A DNA stretch of 64,000 nucleotides, taken from NCBI RefSeq assembly GCF_026162645.1, contig NZ_JAOTBE010000011.1, forward strand, positions 1 to 64,000, in the 5' to 3' direction. A program made the position numbers and the translations under genes. Under the pieces are notes generated by a model that saw only the letters and a list, made by a program, of their open reading frames with translations, did no database searches and was not told where the DNA came from. Positions 49,161 through 56,041 of this stretch are shown one piece after another (within the stretch, counting starts at the first letter, position 1; every line of letters starts with the position of its first letter). The stretch comes from Paracoccus rhizosphaerae. Its GTDB lineage: Bacteria; Pseudomonadota; Alphaproteobacteria; Rhodobacterales; Rhodobacteraceae.

Positions 49161-49627
49161 CCCTGGCGTCCGAGGTTCTGGACGCCGCCCGCGCACGTCG
49201 CGTGATGATCGCCACCGCCGAAAGCTGCACCGGCGGCCTGATCGCCGGCGCATTGACCGAGGTTTCTGGTTCGTCAGACGTGGTTGATCGCGGTTTCGTC
49301 ACCTATTCGAACGCTGCCAAGATGCAGATGCTGGGCGTGTCGGCCGACACGCTGTCGGACCACGGCGCCGTCAGCGAGGAGGTGGCTGCGCAAATGGCGA
49401 CCGGTGCCCTGCGCCACTCGGATGCCGGGATCGCGGTGTCGGTCACCGGCATCGCGGGACCCGGCGGGTCCGAACATAAGCCCGAGGGTCGCGTCTGCTT
49501 CGGCATTGCACAGCCCTTCGGTGTCACCACTTCGACAGTCGAGTTTGGCGCCATTGGCCGTCACCGTGTCCGTGCGGCGACGGTGGAACACGCGTTGAAC
49601 CTGCTGCTGGGCGCGTTGCGGGCCTAG
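49157..49627 (+). CDS. pncC: CinA C-terminal family amidohydrolase (nicotinamide-nucleotide amidase, PncC)
   Basis: 156 residues, the stand-alone CinA C-terminal domain. It deamidates nicotinamide mononucleotide to recycle NAD. Motifs are ATAESCTGGLIAGALTEVSGSS, VDRGFVTYSNAAKMQMLGV and SVTGIAGPGGSEHKPEGRVCF. The N-terminal CinA domain is absent, as usual when pgpA-linked. Its stop CTAG is shared with ltaE on the opposite strand. Confidence 0.92.
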   Translation: MTLASEVLDAARARRVMIATAESCTGGLIAGALTEVSGSSDVVDRGFVTYSNAAKMQMLGVSADTLSDHGAVSEEVAAQMATGALRHSDAGIAVSVTGIAGPGGSEHKPEGRVCFGIAQPFGVTTSTVEFGAIGRHRVRAATVEHALNLLLGALRA

Positions 49628-50664
49628 CCGCGCAGGATCGCCGCCAAGGCCTCGACATCCTCATCCGGACTGTCCCAGGCACAGACAAGGCGCAACGGCA
49701 CCGGGTCCATCCCCTCGGCCGACTTGTCGGGCCAGAGGTGATAGACAGCCCCGGCCGCCCGCGCCCGCGCGTGCGTTTCGGCCGGAACGGTCGCGAAGAC
49801 TGCATTGGACTGCACCGGCTGCAGCAGTTGCCCGCCCCCGGCCTCGACCGCGGCGGCCAATGTCCGGGCCTTGGCATTGGCGGCATCGGCCAAGGTCAGC
49901 CACAGCCCGTCGCTGGCCAAGGCCAGCATCTGCGCCGCCAGAAAACGGCTTTTCGAGAAGACATGGCCGGACTGCTTGCGGCGATAATCGAACGCCTCCG
50001 CCCGAGCCGGGTCGAAGAAGATCACCGCCTCGGCGGCCATGGCGCCGTTCTTGGTGCCGCCGAAGCAGAGCGCATCGACCCCCGCCCGCCACGTCACATC
50101 CGCGGCCGAACACCCCAGTGACGCGACTGCGTTCGCGAATCGGGCACCGTCCATGTGCAGCGGCAGCCCGGCCTCATGCGCGACCGATGCCAGCGCCGCC
50201 ACGTCATCGGCAGTATACACGGTGCCCCACTCGGTCGCGTTCGTGATCGAAACCATGGCGTTTCGCCCGCCATTCAGGCCCCCGCCCGCGCCGATGCGGA
50301 TGGCGTTGGACAGAACCGCTGGCAGCAGCTTGCCGCCGCTGCCTGGCAGCGTCATGAGCTTTGCGCCATGCGAGAAAAATTCGGGCGCCGCACATTCGCT
50401 GGTCTCGATATGCGCGTCCTCGTGGCAATAGATCCGCCCGAACGCGGGCGACAGCTGCGCGCAGACCAGCGCGTTGGCCGCCGTCCCGGTCGCCACGAAC
50501 CGCACCACTGCATCCGGCGCGTCCAGAAGGTCGCGCATGGCGGCCTCGGCCTCGGCGGTCACGGGATCGGCGCCATAGCCCATCATCGCCCCCGAATTCG
50601 CCCGCGCCAGAGCGGCCATGACGGCAGGATGGGCAGCATAGGCATTGTCAGAAGCGAAATTCAT
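49624..50664 (-). CDS. ltaE: Low-specificity L-threonine aldolase family
   Basis: 346 residues, PLP-dependent fold type I. It cleaves L-threonine/allo-threonine to glycine and acetaldehyde. It begins FASDNAYAAHPAVMAAL, has ICHEDAHIETSE-type text (RIYCHEDAHIETSECAAPEF), PLHMDGARFANAVASLG with the PLP-binding Asp/Arg, and the PLP lysine in CFGGTKNGAM. Translationally coupled with the ycgN gene upstream through ATGA. Confidence 0.9.
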   Translation of the reverse strand: MNFASDNAYAAHPAVMAALARANSGAMMGYGADPVTAEAEAAMRDLLDAPDAVVRFVATGTAANALVCAQLSPAFGRIYCHEDAHIETSECAAPEFFSHGAKLMTLPGSGGKLLPAVLSNAIRIGAGGGLNGGRNAMVSITNATEWGTVYTADDVAALASVAHEAGLPLHMDGARFANAVASLGCSAADVTWRAGVDALCFGGTKNGAMAAEAVIFFDPARAEAFDYRRKQSGHVFSKSRFLAAQMLALASDGLWLTLADAANAKARTLAAAVEAGGGQLLQPVQSNAVFATVPAETHARARAAGAVYHLWPDKSAEGMDPVPLRLVCAWDSPDEDVEALAAILRG

Positions 50665-51101
50665 GACAGGTCCTCGATGATGTGGTGTTCCCAGTCGTCT
50701 TCGCTAACCGTCACTTCGCTCACGGTCCAGCCGCGGACGCTGGCACCCGCCTTGTGCACGCTGTCCGGATCGCCCGAGATCAGGTGATGCCAGTCGTAAA
50801 GCGGCTTGCCCTCGTGCCGCAGGCGATAGGCGCAGGTGGCCGGCAGCCACCAGGCGATCTCGCTGATCTTGGCGGGGGTCAGGACCACGCAGTCGGGGAC
50901 ATAGTCGTGGCGATTGGCATAGCTGCTGCAGCGGCAGGCCTCGCCATCCAGCAGCTTGCAGGCGACGCGCGTGAAGGCCAGCTCGTTCGTGTCCTCGAAC
51001 TCGATCTTGTTCAGGCAGCACTTGCCGCAACCGTCACAGAGCGCCTCCCACTCGTCGGGCGTCAAGTCGGGAAGCGGCAGTTCCCAGAAGCCCTCCCGCA
51101 T
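50661..51101 (-). CDS. YcgN family cysteine-cluster protein (UPF0260)
   Basis: 146 residues with a conserved cysteine pattern: CDGCGKCCLNK (about 24-34), then CKLLDGEACRCSSYANRH and a later CVVLTP. A tryptophan-rich centre includes IAWWLPATCAYRL. The cysteines suggest an Fe-S or zinc site; the function is not established. Its start overlaps the ribF stop by one base, and ltaE follows by ATGA. Confidence 0.9.
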   Translation of the reverse strand: MREGFWELPLPDLTPDEWEALCDGCGKCCLNKIEFEDTNELAFTRVACKLLDGEACRCSSYANRHDYVPDCVVLTPAKISEIAWWLPATCAYRLRHEGKPLYDWHHLISGDPDSVHKAGASVRGWTVSEVTVSEDDWEHHIIEDLS

Positions 51102-52030
51102 CAGCGCCCCGCCAGCAGGCGACGCGCATCCTGCGCGTCCTGCGCGATCTGGGCGATCAGCGTGTCGACATCGGCAAAGCTCGCCTCGTCGCGCAGAAAG
51201 TCCACCAGCGCGACCGACAGGTGCTGGCCGTATAGATCGCCTGAAAAGTCAAAGAGGTGCACCTCGAGGTTGGGTGCATTCCTGCCGAACATCGGCCGCA
51301 CGCCAAGCGAGGCGACGCCCTGACAGGATAGCCGGTCGGGGCCGGTCAGTACGTCGACCAGTACCGCATAGACACCCAGACGCGGCAGGTGCAGCCCGTC
51401 CATGCGCATGTTCGCCGTGGGCCAGCCGAAGTCGCGGCCGCGCTTGTGGCCATGCACGACCTCGCCCTCGATGCGGTGCCAATGGCCCAGCATGCGTTCC
51501 GCGTCATGGGTGCGGCCGTCGGTCAGCGCCTGGCGGATGGCGGTCGAGCTGTATTCCGCCCCCGCACCACCAACCAGCGGCACGATCGTCACGCCGAAGC
51601 CCATCTGCCGGCCAAGCGCGCGCAGCGTCTCGGCGGTGCCGGCGCGGTTCTTGCCGAAGCAGAAGTCGGCGCCGACGGTGACATTGGCCACGCTCAGGCC
51701 GTCCACCAGAACCTCTTGCGCGAAGGCTTGAGGCGACAGTCCCGCCAGGACAGGGCCGAACGGCAGTTCATAGAGCTGGTCCACGCCAAGACGCGCCAGA
51801 CGGTTCGCCCGCGCCTCGGCGTTCATCAGACGGAAGGGCGGCGCGTCACTTGCGAAGTACTCGCGCGGATGCGGTTCGAAGGTCAGGACGCCCAATGGCG
51901 CATCGGCCGCGTTCCGCGCCGCCTCGATGACCGCCCGGTGGCCCTTGTGGACGCCGTCGAAGTTGCCCATGGCGATCGTCGCGCCGCATGCTTCTTTCGG
52001 AAGTCCGGTCCAGTCGCGATGGATTTGCAA
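51101..52030 (-). CDS. ribF: Bifunctional riboflavin kinase / FMN adenylyltransferase
   Basis: 309 residues. The N-terminal FAD synthetase domain (about 15-180) has AMGNFDGVHKGHRAVIE, equivalent to H-x-G-H, and TVGADFCFGKNRAG. The C-terminal flavokinase (about 185-309) has GRDFGWPTANM and the later GVASLGVRPMFG. It makes FMN and FAD from riboflavin. It is the first gene of the ribF-ycgN-ltaE set. Confidence 0.95.
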   Translation of the reverse strand: MQIHRDWTGLPKEACGATIAMGNFDGVHKGHRAVIEAARNAADAPLGVLTFEPHPREYFASDAPPFRLMNAEARANRLARLGVDQLYELPFGPVLAGLSPQAFAQEVLVDGLSVANVTVGADFCFGKNRAGTAETLRALGRQMGFGVTIVPLVGGAGAEYSSTAIRQALTDGRTHDAERMLGHWHRIEGEVVHGHKRGRDFGWPTANMRMDGLHLPRLGVYAVLVDVLTGPDRLSCQGVASLGVRPMFGRNAPNLEVHLFDFSGDLYGQHLSVALVDFLRDEASFADVDTLIAQIAQDAQDARRLLAGR

Positions 52031-52064
52031 TGCGCCCCCACTGGGACGCCGGTTGCACGCCCCT

Positions 52065-52508
52065 TCAGTCGAACTTGCGGCTTGGGGCCAGCACGACCGC
52101 CTCGCCTTTCAGCACGACCGTATCACCCACGAGACACCGGGTTGCAAGCGTGACCCGCCGTTTTGCATGGTCGATCGTCTCGACGGTCACTTCCGCACGC
52201 ACCAGGTCGCCCGGGCGCACTGGCGCCATGAACTTGAGCGTCTGACCCAGATAGACCGTCCCGTGCCCTGGCAGCTGTTCTCCAATCACGGCCGACACGA
52301 GGCCAGCCGTCAGCATCCCGTGAGCGATCCGACCCTCGAAGATCGTGTCCTGCGCATAATTGTCGTCCAGATGGACAGGATTGCGGTCGGTAGACACCTC
52401 GGCGAACAGTTCGATATCGCGATCGGTAATCCGCTTCTGCAGGTAGCGCGTCATCCCGATCTCAAGATCCTCGACGACAATCGTGCCGCGGGGAAGATTA
52501 TCCAGCAT
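52065..52508 (-). CDS. MaoC-like dehydratase (hot-dog fold)
   Basis: 147 residues of the R-hydratase/MaoC family. The hydratase motif region reads DRNPVHLDDNYAQDTIFEGRIAHGML, with the catalytic Asp (or Asn) and His pair. It hydrates trans-2-enoyl-CoA to 3-hydroxyacyl-CoA, useful for fatty-acid degradation or polyhydroxybutyrate supply. The ATG at 52508 has GGAG seven bases upstream; a GTG at 52520 is less likely. It stands alone between ribF and the HAD gene. Confidence 0.9.
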   Translation of the reverse strand: MLDNLPRGTIVVEDLEIGMTRYLQKRITDRDIELFAEVSTDRNPVHLDDNYAQDTIFEGRIAHGMLTAGLVSAVIGEQLPGHGTVYLGQTLKFMAPVRPGDLVRAEVTVETIDHAKRRVTLATRCLVGDTVVLKGEAVVLAPSRKFD

Positions 52509-52625
52509 CCTACGCTCCACTTGCGTGACCCGTTCGCGTTCAGTTTCTGCATAGCAGCAACCGATACGCGTGGCAACAATATTTCGCCACCGGAGCGCAA
52601 GGGATAAAAAGATTACTCGTTGGAT

Positions 52626-52647
52626 CGACGCGCCATGAAGCGCGTCG
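52626..52647 (-). terminator. Hairpin after the ppaC-HAD gene pair
   Basis: CGACGCGC (52626-52633) pairs perfectly with GCGCGTCG (52640-52647), loop CATGAA. It begins six bases after the HAD stop on the minus strand; a T-rich stretch follows only after about a dozen bases. Confidence 0.5.
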
Positions 52648-52652
52648 CCTGA

Positions 52653-53522
52653 TCAGCGCAGGCGCCCGATGGCAAAGGTCGGCGCGCGCTGCTGCACGGC
52701 CAGCCACTCGCGCAACAGCACTGCATCAGGCTGTTCCACATCGCTACCAAAGGCATCGGCGGCAAGCCCACCCGTCACGAAGATCGAGTCGATGCCCTGC
52801 GCCTCGGCGCCCTTGATGTCGGTCGCGATCCCGTCGCCGACCGCCAGATACCGTGCGTCCGGTCCCAGGCCCATCAGCCTGCGGGCCCGGTCATAGATCG
52901 GCGCATGGGGCTTGCCGAAATAAAGCGCCTTGCCGCCCATGCTCTCGTAGTATTCAGCCAGCGCGCCGGCGCAGTAGATCCGCGTTTCTCCCAAGTCGAC
53001 AACGATATCGGGGTTGGCGCAGAGCATCGGCAGGCCGCGATCCCGCGCCGCCAGGAAGCGTTCGCGATAATCCTCGGGCGTCTCGTGCAACTCGTCGAAG
53101 GGGCCTGAGGCGACGATGCCTTCGGCTTCTTCCAAGGGCACCCGGACGACCGGCGTGGCGTCGCGGTGCTCATCGGGGACGTCGGTGAAGAACCCGAGGT
53201 CCTTCTCGGTCCCTATATGCCACAGGCGGCGGCCGACAGCGCCGTCGAACATAGCGTCCTGCGCGGCGTCCCCTGAACTCACCACCAAGTCCCAGCAGTC
53301 GCGGGGAACGCCCATCCGGTCCAACTGTCGGATGACATACTGGTTCGGGCGCGGGGCGTTCGTCATCAGGCAGACCTTGCCGCCCTGCGTCCGGAATGCC
53401 TGCAGTGCCGCGACGGCTGCCGCAAAGGGCTGCTTGCCGTTGTGCAGGCAGCCCCACAGGTCGCAGAACAGCGCGTCGTAGCCGGCCGAAATCTCGGCCA
53501 GCGAGGCGATGATGCGGGTCAT
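52653..53522 (-). CDS. HAD-IIA family sugar/nucleotide phosphatase (TIGR01459 type)
   Basis: 289 residues of the NagD-like class IIA HAD superfamily. The nucleophile motif I reads YDALFCDLWGCLHNGKQPF, with the second Asp replaced by Trp-Gly-Cys-Leu as in this subfamily. Motif II is CLMTNAPRP and motif III includes KPHAPIYDRA with the lysine, then YLAVGDGIATDIKGA. It dephosphorylates a small metabolite; substrate unknown. Its start overlaps the ppaC stop by one base. Confidence 0.88.
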   Translation of the reverse strand: MTRIIASLAEISAGYDALFCDLWGCLHNGKQPFAAAVAALQAFRTQGGKVCLMTNAPRPNQYVIRQLDRMGVPRDCWDLVVSSGDAAQDAMFDGAVGRRLWHIGTEKDLGFFTDVPDEHRDATPVVRVPLEEAEGIVASGPFDELHETPEDYRERFLAARDRGLPMLCANPDIVVDLGETRIYCAGALAEYYESMGGKALYFGKPHAPIYDRARRLMGLGPDARYLAVGDGIATDIKGAEAQGIDSIFVTGGLAADAFGSDVEQPDAVLLREWLAVQQRAPTFAIGRLR

Positions 53523-54439
53523 CAGACCGCCAGGACCGGGATGATCTGCTTCTTGCGGCTCATGACGCCCGGCAGGACGACGGTATCGCCGGTGACAGTG
53601 GCGCCGAAGCTGCGTTCGGCCACGGACTTGACGAAATTGTTCGGAACCAGCAGCGTCGCCTCCTCGCGCAGGATGTCGACGATGAACAGAAGCACCTCGT
53701 CGGCGCCATCCTCGGCGGCGACTGCGGGCATTGCCGCCATCAACGCGCCCTTGCGGTCCAGCAGGACCTGCGGGGCCGTCGTCTCGAGCACAGAGACGCG
53801 CAGCTGCTTGCCCCCGAGGTCGTATTCCTTGCTATCCATGCGCAGAAGCGCCGCGTCGCTGAACGCGCTGACATCGGACTTGGCCGCAAACATCTCGGCC
53901 GCGAACTCGCTGACGTTCACGCTCAGGTCGGCCGCCAGCTTCTCGGCCACGGCGCGGTCGTGGGGCGTCGTCGTCGGGCTACGGAACTCCAGCGTGTCGG
54001 ACAGGATGCAGGTCAGCATCGCGCCCTTGATACCTTCGGGCGCGCGCGCCATGTCGTCGCCGATCAGGTCGTGCATGATGGTGGCGGTGCAGGCCAGCGG
54101 GCGGATCGTGATGTTGATCGGCGCCCGGGTCTTGATGCCGCCGGCCAGCAGGTGGTGGTCGATGATCTCGATCACCTCGGCCTCGCTGATCGAGGCGGGC
54201 AGTTCGGCGGAGTTGTTCGTATCTACGACCACGCAGCGGTCGCCAGCGGCGACGTCGTCGATGATCTGCGGCTTGGTCAGGCTCCAGCGGTCCAGCATCC
54301 AGGCGGCTTCGGTGTTGGGTTCACCCTGCAGCACGGCCTCGGCCGGAGTCTTGCGGCACTCGGTCAGGTACCAGGCCCAGATGATGGGCGAGCCGGTCGA
54401 ATCCGTATCCGGAGAGGTGTGGCCGAAAACCTTGATCAT
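53522..54439 (-). CDS. ppaC: Manganese-dependent inorganic pyrophosphatase (family II)
   Basis: 305 residues, DHH superfamily. Metal-binding motifs are GHTSPDTDS near the N-terminus, VVVDTNN, IIDHHLLAGG and LSDTLEF. The C-terminal DHHA2 domain ends with the substrate-binding SRKKQIIP. It hydrolyses pyrophosphate with Mn or Co. Family II is common in Paracoccus and Rhodobacter but not universal in alphaproteobacteria. It forms a two-gene unit with the HAD phosphatase. Confidence 0.95.
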   Translation of the reverse strand: MIKVFGHTSPDTDSTGSPIIWAWYLTECRKTPAEAVLQGEPNTEAAWMLDRWSLTKPQIIDDVAAGDRCVVVDTNNSAELPASISEAEVIEIIDHHLLAGGIKTRAPINITIRPLACTATIMHDLIGDDMARAPEGIKGAMLTCILSDTLEFRSPTTTPHDRAVAEKLAADLSVNVSEFAAEMFAAKSDVSAFSDAALLRMDSKEYDLGGKQLRVSVLETTAPQVLLDRKGALMAAMPAVAAEDGADEVLLFIVDILREEATLLVPNNFVKSVAERSFGATVTGDTVVLPGVMSRKKQIIPVLAV

Positions 54440-54529
54440 GATGTGCCTCAGATGCTGTGCGGGAACGTTGGCGCCTTATACCAGCCGGGTCAGCGTTGTC
54501 CACGACCGGAACAACGCCTTTGGAATGCA

Positions 54530-54552
54530 AAGAGGCGCCCCAAGGGCGCCTC
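54530..54552 (-). terminator. Terminator of carD
   Basis: GAGGCGCCC (54532-54540) and GGGCGCCTC (54544-54552) form a perfect 9-bp stem with a 3-base loop. Read on the minus strand it is followed by TTTGC, a short T-run, about 20 bases after the carD stop. Confidence 0.75.
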
Positions 54553-54573
54553 TGGTCATCAATCTGACGCGGA

Positions 54574-55083
54574 TCAGGCCGCGCGGGTCATCAGGACTTC
54601 CTCGACCCGCTTCTGCGCGCCGCCTTCGTCCAGACCGCCCACCGCCGCGACCTCGCGGGTCAACCGGTCCAGCGCAGCCTCATAGAGTTGACGCTCGGAA
54701 TAGGACTGCTCGCGCTGGTCGTCACTGCGGTGAAGGTCGCGCACAACCTCGGCAATGGACATCAGGTCGCCCGAGTGGATCTTCTGTTCGTATTCCTGCG
54801 CCCGGCGCGACCACATCGCACGCTTGACGCGGGCCTTGCCCTTCAGCGTCTCCAGCGCGCGGTCGATCAGATCCGGGGTGGAGAGGCTCCGCATGCCGAT
54901 CTCGCTGGCGCGGGCAGTCGGCACGCGCAACGTCATCTTGTCCTTGTCGAACGAAATCACGAACATTTCCAGCCGAAGCCCGGCGACTTCCTGCTCTTCG
55001 ATCGAAACGATCCGGCCCACGCCATGGGCAGGATAAACGACAAAATCATCGGGACGGAATTCGTTCTTCTTGGATTTCGACAT
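54574..55083 (-). CDS. carD: CarD family transcriptional regulator
   Basis: 169 residues. The N-terminal RNA-polymerase-interacting domain (about 8-65) reads FRPDDFVVYPAHGVGRIVSIEE. A C-terminal helical DNA-binding domain (about 70-165) contains MWSRRAQEYEQKIHSGD. CarD binds the polymerase beta subunit and stabilises open complexes; in Rhodobacter it compensates for promoters lacking the -7 thymine. The ATG at 55083 follows GAGGAAGCCAG. It has its own long leader with a hairpin and its own terminator. Confidence 0.94.
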   Translation of the reverse strand: MSKSKKNEFRPDDFVVYPAHGVGRIVSIEEQEVAGLRLEMFVISFDKDKMTLRVPTARASEIGMRSLSTPDLIDRALETLKGKARVKRAMWSRRAQEYEQKIHSGDLMSIAEVVRDLHRSDDQREQSYSERQLYEAALDRLTREVAAVGGLDEGGAQKRVEEVLMTRAA

Positions 55084-55129
55084 CTGGCTTCCTCTGAAAC
55101 GCGCCCGCATGACGGGCACAAAGGGCCGC

Positions 55130-55148
55130 AGGGAGGCGGCGCCTCCCT
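55130..55148 (-). promoter_or_regulatory. Hairpin in the carD 5' untranslated region
   Basis: AGGGAGGC (55130-55137) pairs with GCCTCCCT (55141-55148) around a GGC loop, about 50 bases upstream of the carD ATG. It could affect leader stability or translation. No T-run follows. Confidence 0.45.
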
Positions 55149-55240
55149 CGGTCCATCTTGATCCTGACAGCTATCTCCGGTCCGGCAGCGGGCACGGAGG
55201 TGGCATCCACTGAGATGCGCAACTTAAGGAACCATAACAC

Positions 55241-55265
55241 AAAAATGACGCGAAAAAAAGCGTCA
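55241..55265 (-). terminator. Terminator of the fdxA transcript
   Basis: On the minus strand TGACGC and GCGTCA form a 6-bp stem (55260-55265 with 55246-55251) around a T-rich 8-base loop, followed by TTTTTG. It lies about 100 bases after the fdxA stop. Confidence 0.65.
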
Positions 55266-55368
55266 GGAATGGTGCCAATTCCCGCGACTGGAACGTAGGG
55301 TCGCGGAACCTAATCAACGTCTTACGACCAGCCGGTCATGATGGCCGCCACCGAATCACCCCGGCCGG

Positions 55369-55707
55369 TCAGTCGCCCTCGCCCGGCGCTTCCGAAAAGT
55401 ACTTGTCCAGCTTGCCGTCCTGCCCGTCCATCTCGGCGGCCGTCGGCAGCGGGTCCTTCTTGCGGGTGATGACCGGCCACATCTCGGAGTACTTGCGGTT
55501 GAACTCGACCCACTTCTCCATGTCCGGCTCGGTGTCGGGGCGGATCGCGTCGGCCGGGCATTCAGGTTCGCAGACGCCGCAGTCGATGCACTCGTCCGGG
55601 TGGATGACCAGCGTGTTCTCGCCCTCATAGAAGCAGTCGACGGGGCAGACCTCCACGCAGTCCGTGTATTTGCACATGATGCAGTTGTCGGTCACCACAT
55701 AGGTCAT
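55369..55707 (-). CDS. fdxA: 7Fe-8S ferredoxin FdxA
   Basis: 112 residues. The N-terminal half holds the clusters: [23 protein letters not shown], then [20 protein letters not shown], giving one [3Fe-4S] and one [4Fe-4S] cluster as in Azotobacter FdI-type ferredoxins. The C-terminal extension contains [16 protein letters not shown] and an acidic end. It carries electrons in the cytoplasm; a partner such as IorAB is possible. It lies 30 bases downstream of the S4 gene. Confidence 0.95.
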   Translation of the reverse strand: MTYVVTDNCIMCKYTDCVEVCPVDCFYEGENTLVIHPDECIDCGVCEPECPADAIRPDTEPDMEKWVEFNRKYSEMWPVITRKKDPLPTAAEMDGQDGKLDKYFSEAPGEGD

Positions 55708-55737
55708 CTGGTCGCTCGCGTCTTGATGTTCGGGGTG

Positions 55738-56040
55738 TCACCTAGTCGCTTCGGCGGGATCAATCAACCCGTCGCGATCTTCGGTGTAAAGCTGCTGCGC
55801 CTCAACCGCGGGGCCGCGACGTTCGGCGAGACCAGCAACGGTCAGAACGCGAACCCGGCCATGCGCGGAAATCGTCAGCCGGTCGCCGGGGCGCACTGTG
55901 CGGCCCGGCTTGCGGCAGGGCTGGCCGTTCACCCTGACGCCGCCGCCCTCGATGCGGTCGGCGGCCAGACCTCGCGTCTTGAAGACACGCGCGAAGAACA
56001 GCCACTTGTCCAGCCGCAGGCCGCCGGCCGCCTCGGTCAC
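55738..56040 (-). CDS. S4-domain RNA-binding protein (Hsp15-like), GTG start
   Basis: 100 residues. The S4 RNA-binding domain (about 7-65) begins GLRLDKWLFFARVFKTRGLA and includes GGVRVNGQPCRKPGRTVRPGD. Related to Hsp15, which binds 50S subunits carrying stalled nascent chains; a ribosome-rescue role is plausible but unproven here. The GTG at 56040 lies one base after the helicase stop and no ATG fits better. Confidence 0.88.
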   Translation of the reverse strand: MTEAAGGLRLDKWLFFARVFKTRGLAADRIEGGGVRVNGQPCRKPGRTVRPGDRLTISAHGRVRVLTVAGLAERRGPAVEAQQLYTEDRDGLIDPAEATR

Positions 56041-56041
56041 G

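Noticed and set aside
55224-55238. Possible CtrA site between carD and fdxA
   Set aside because: The spacing is right but the second half reads TAAC instead of TTAA, so it does not match the pattern.
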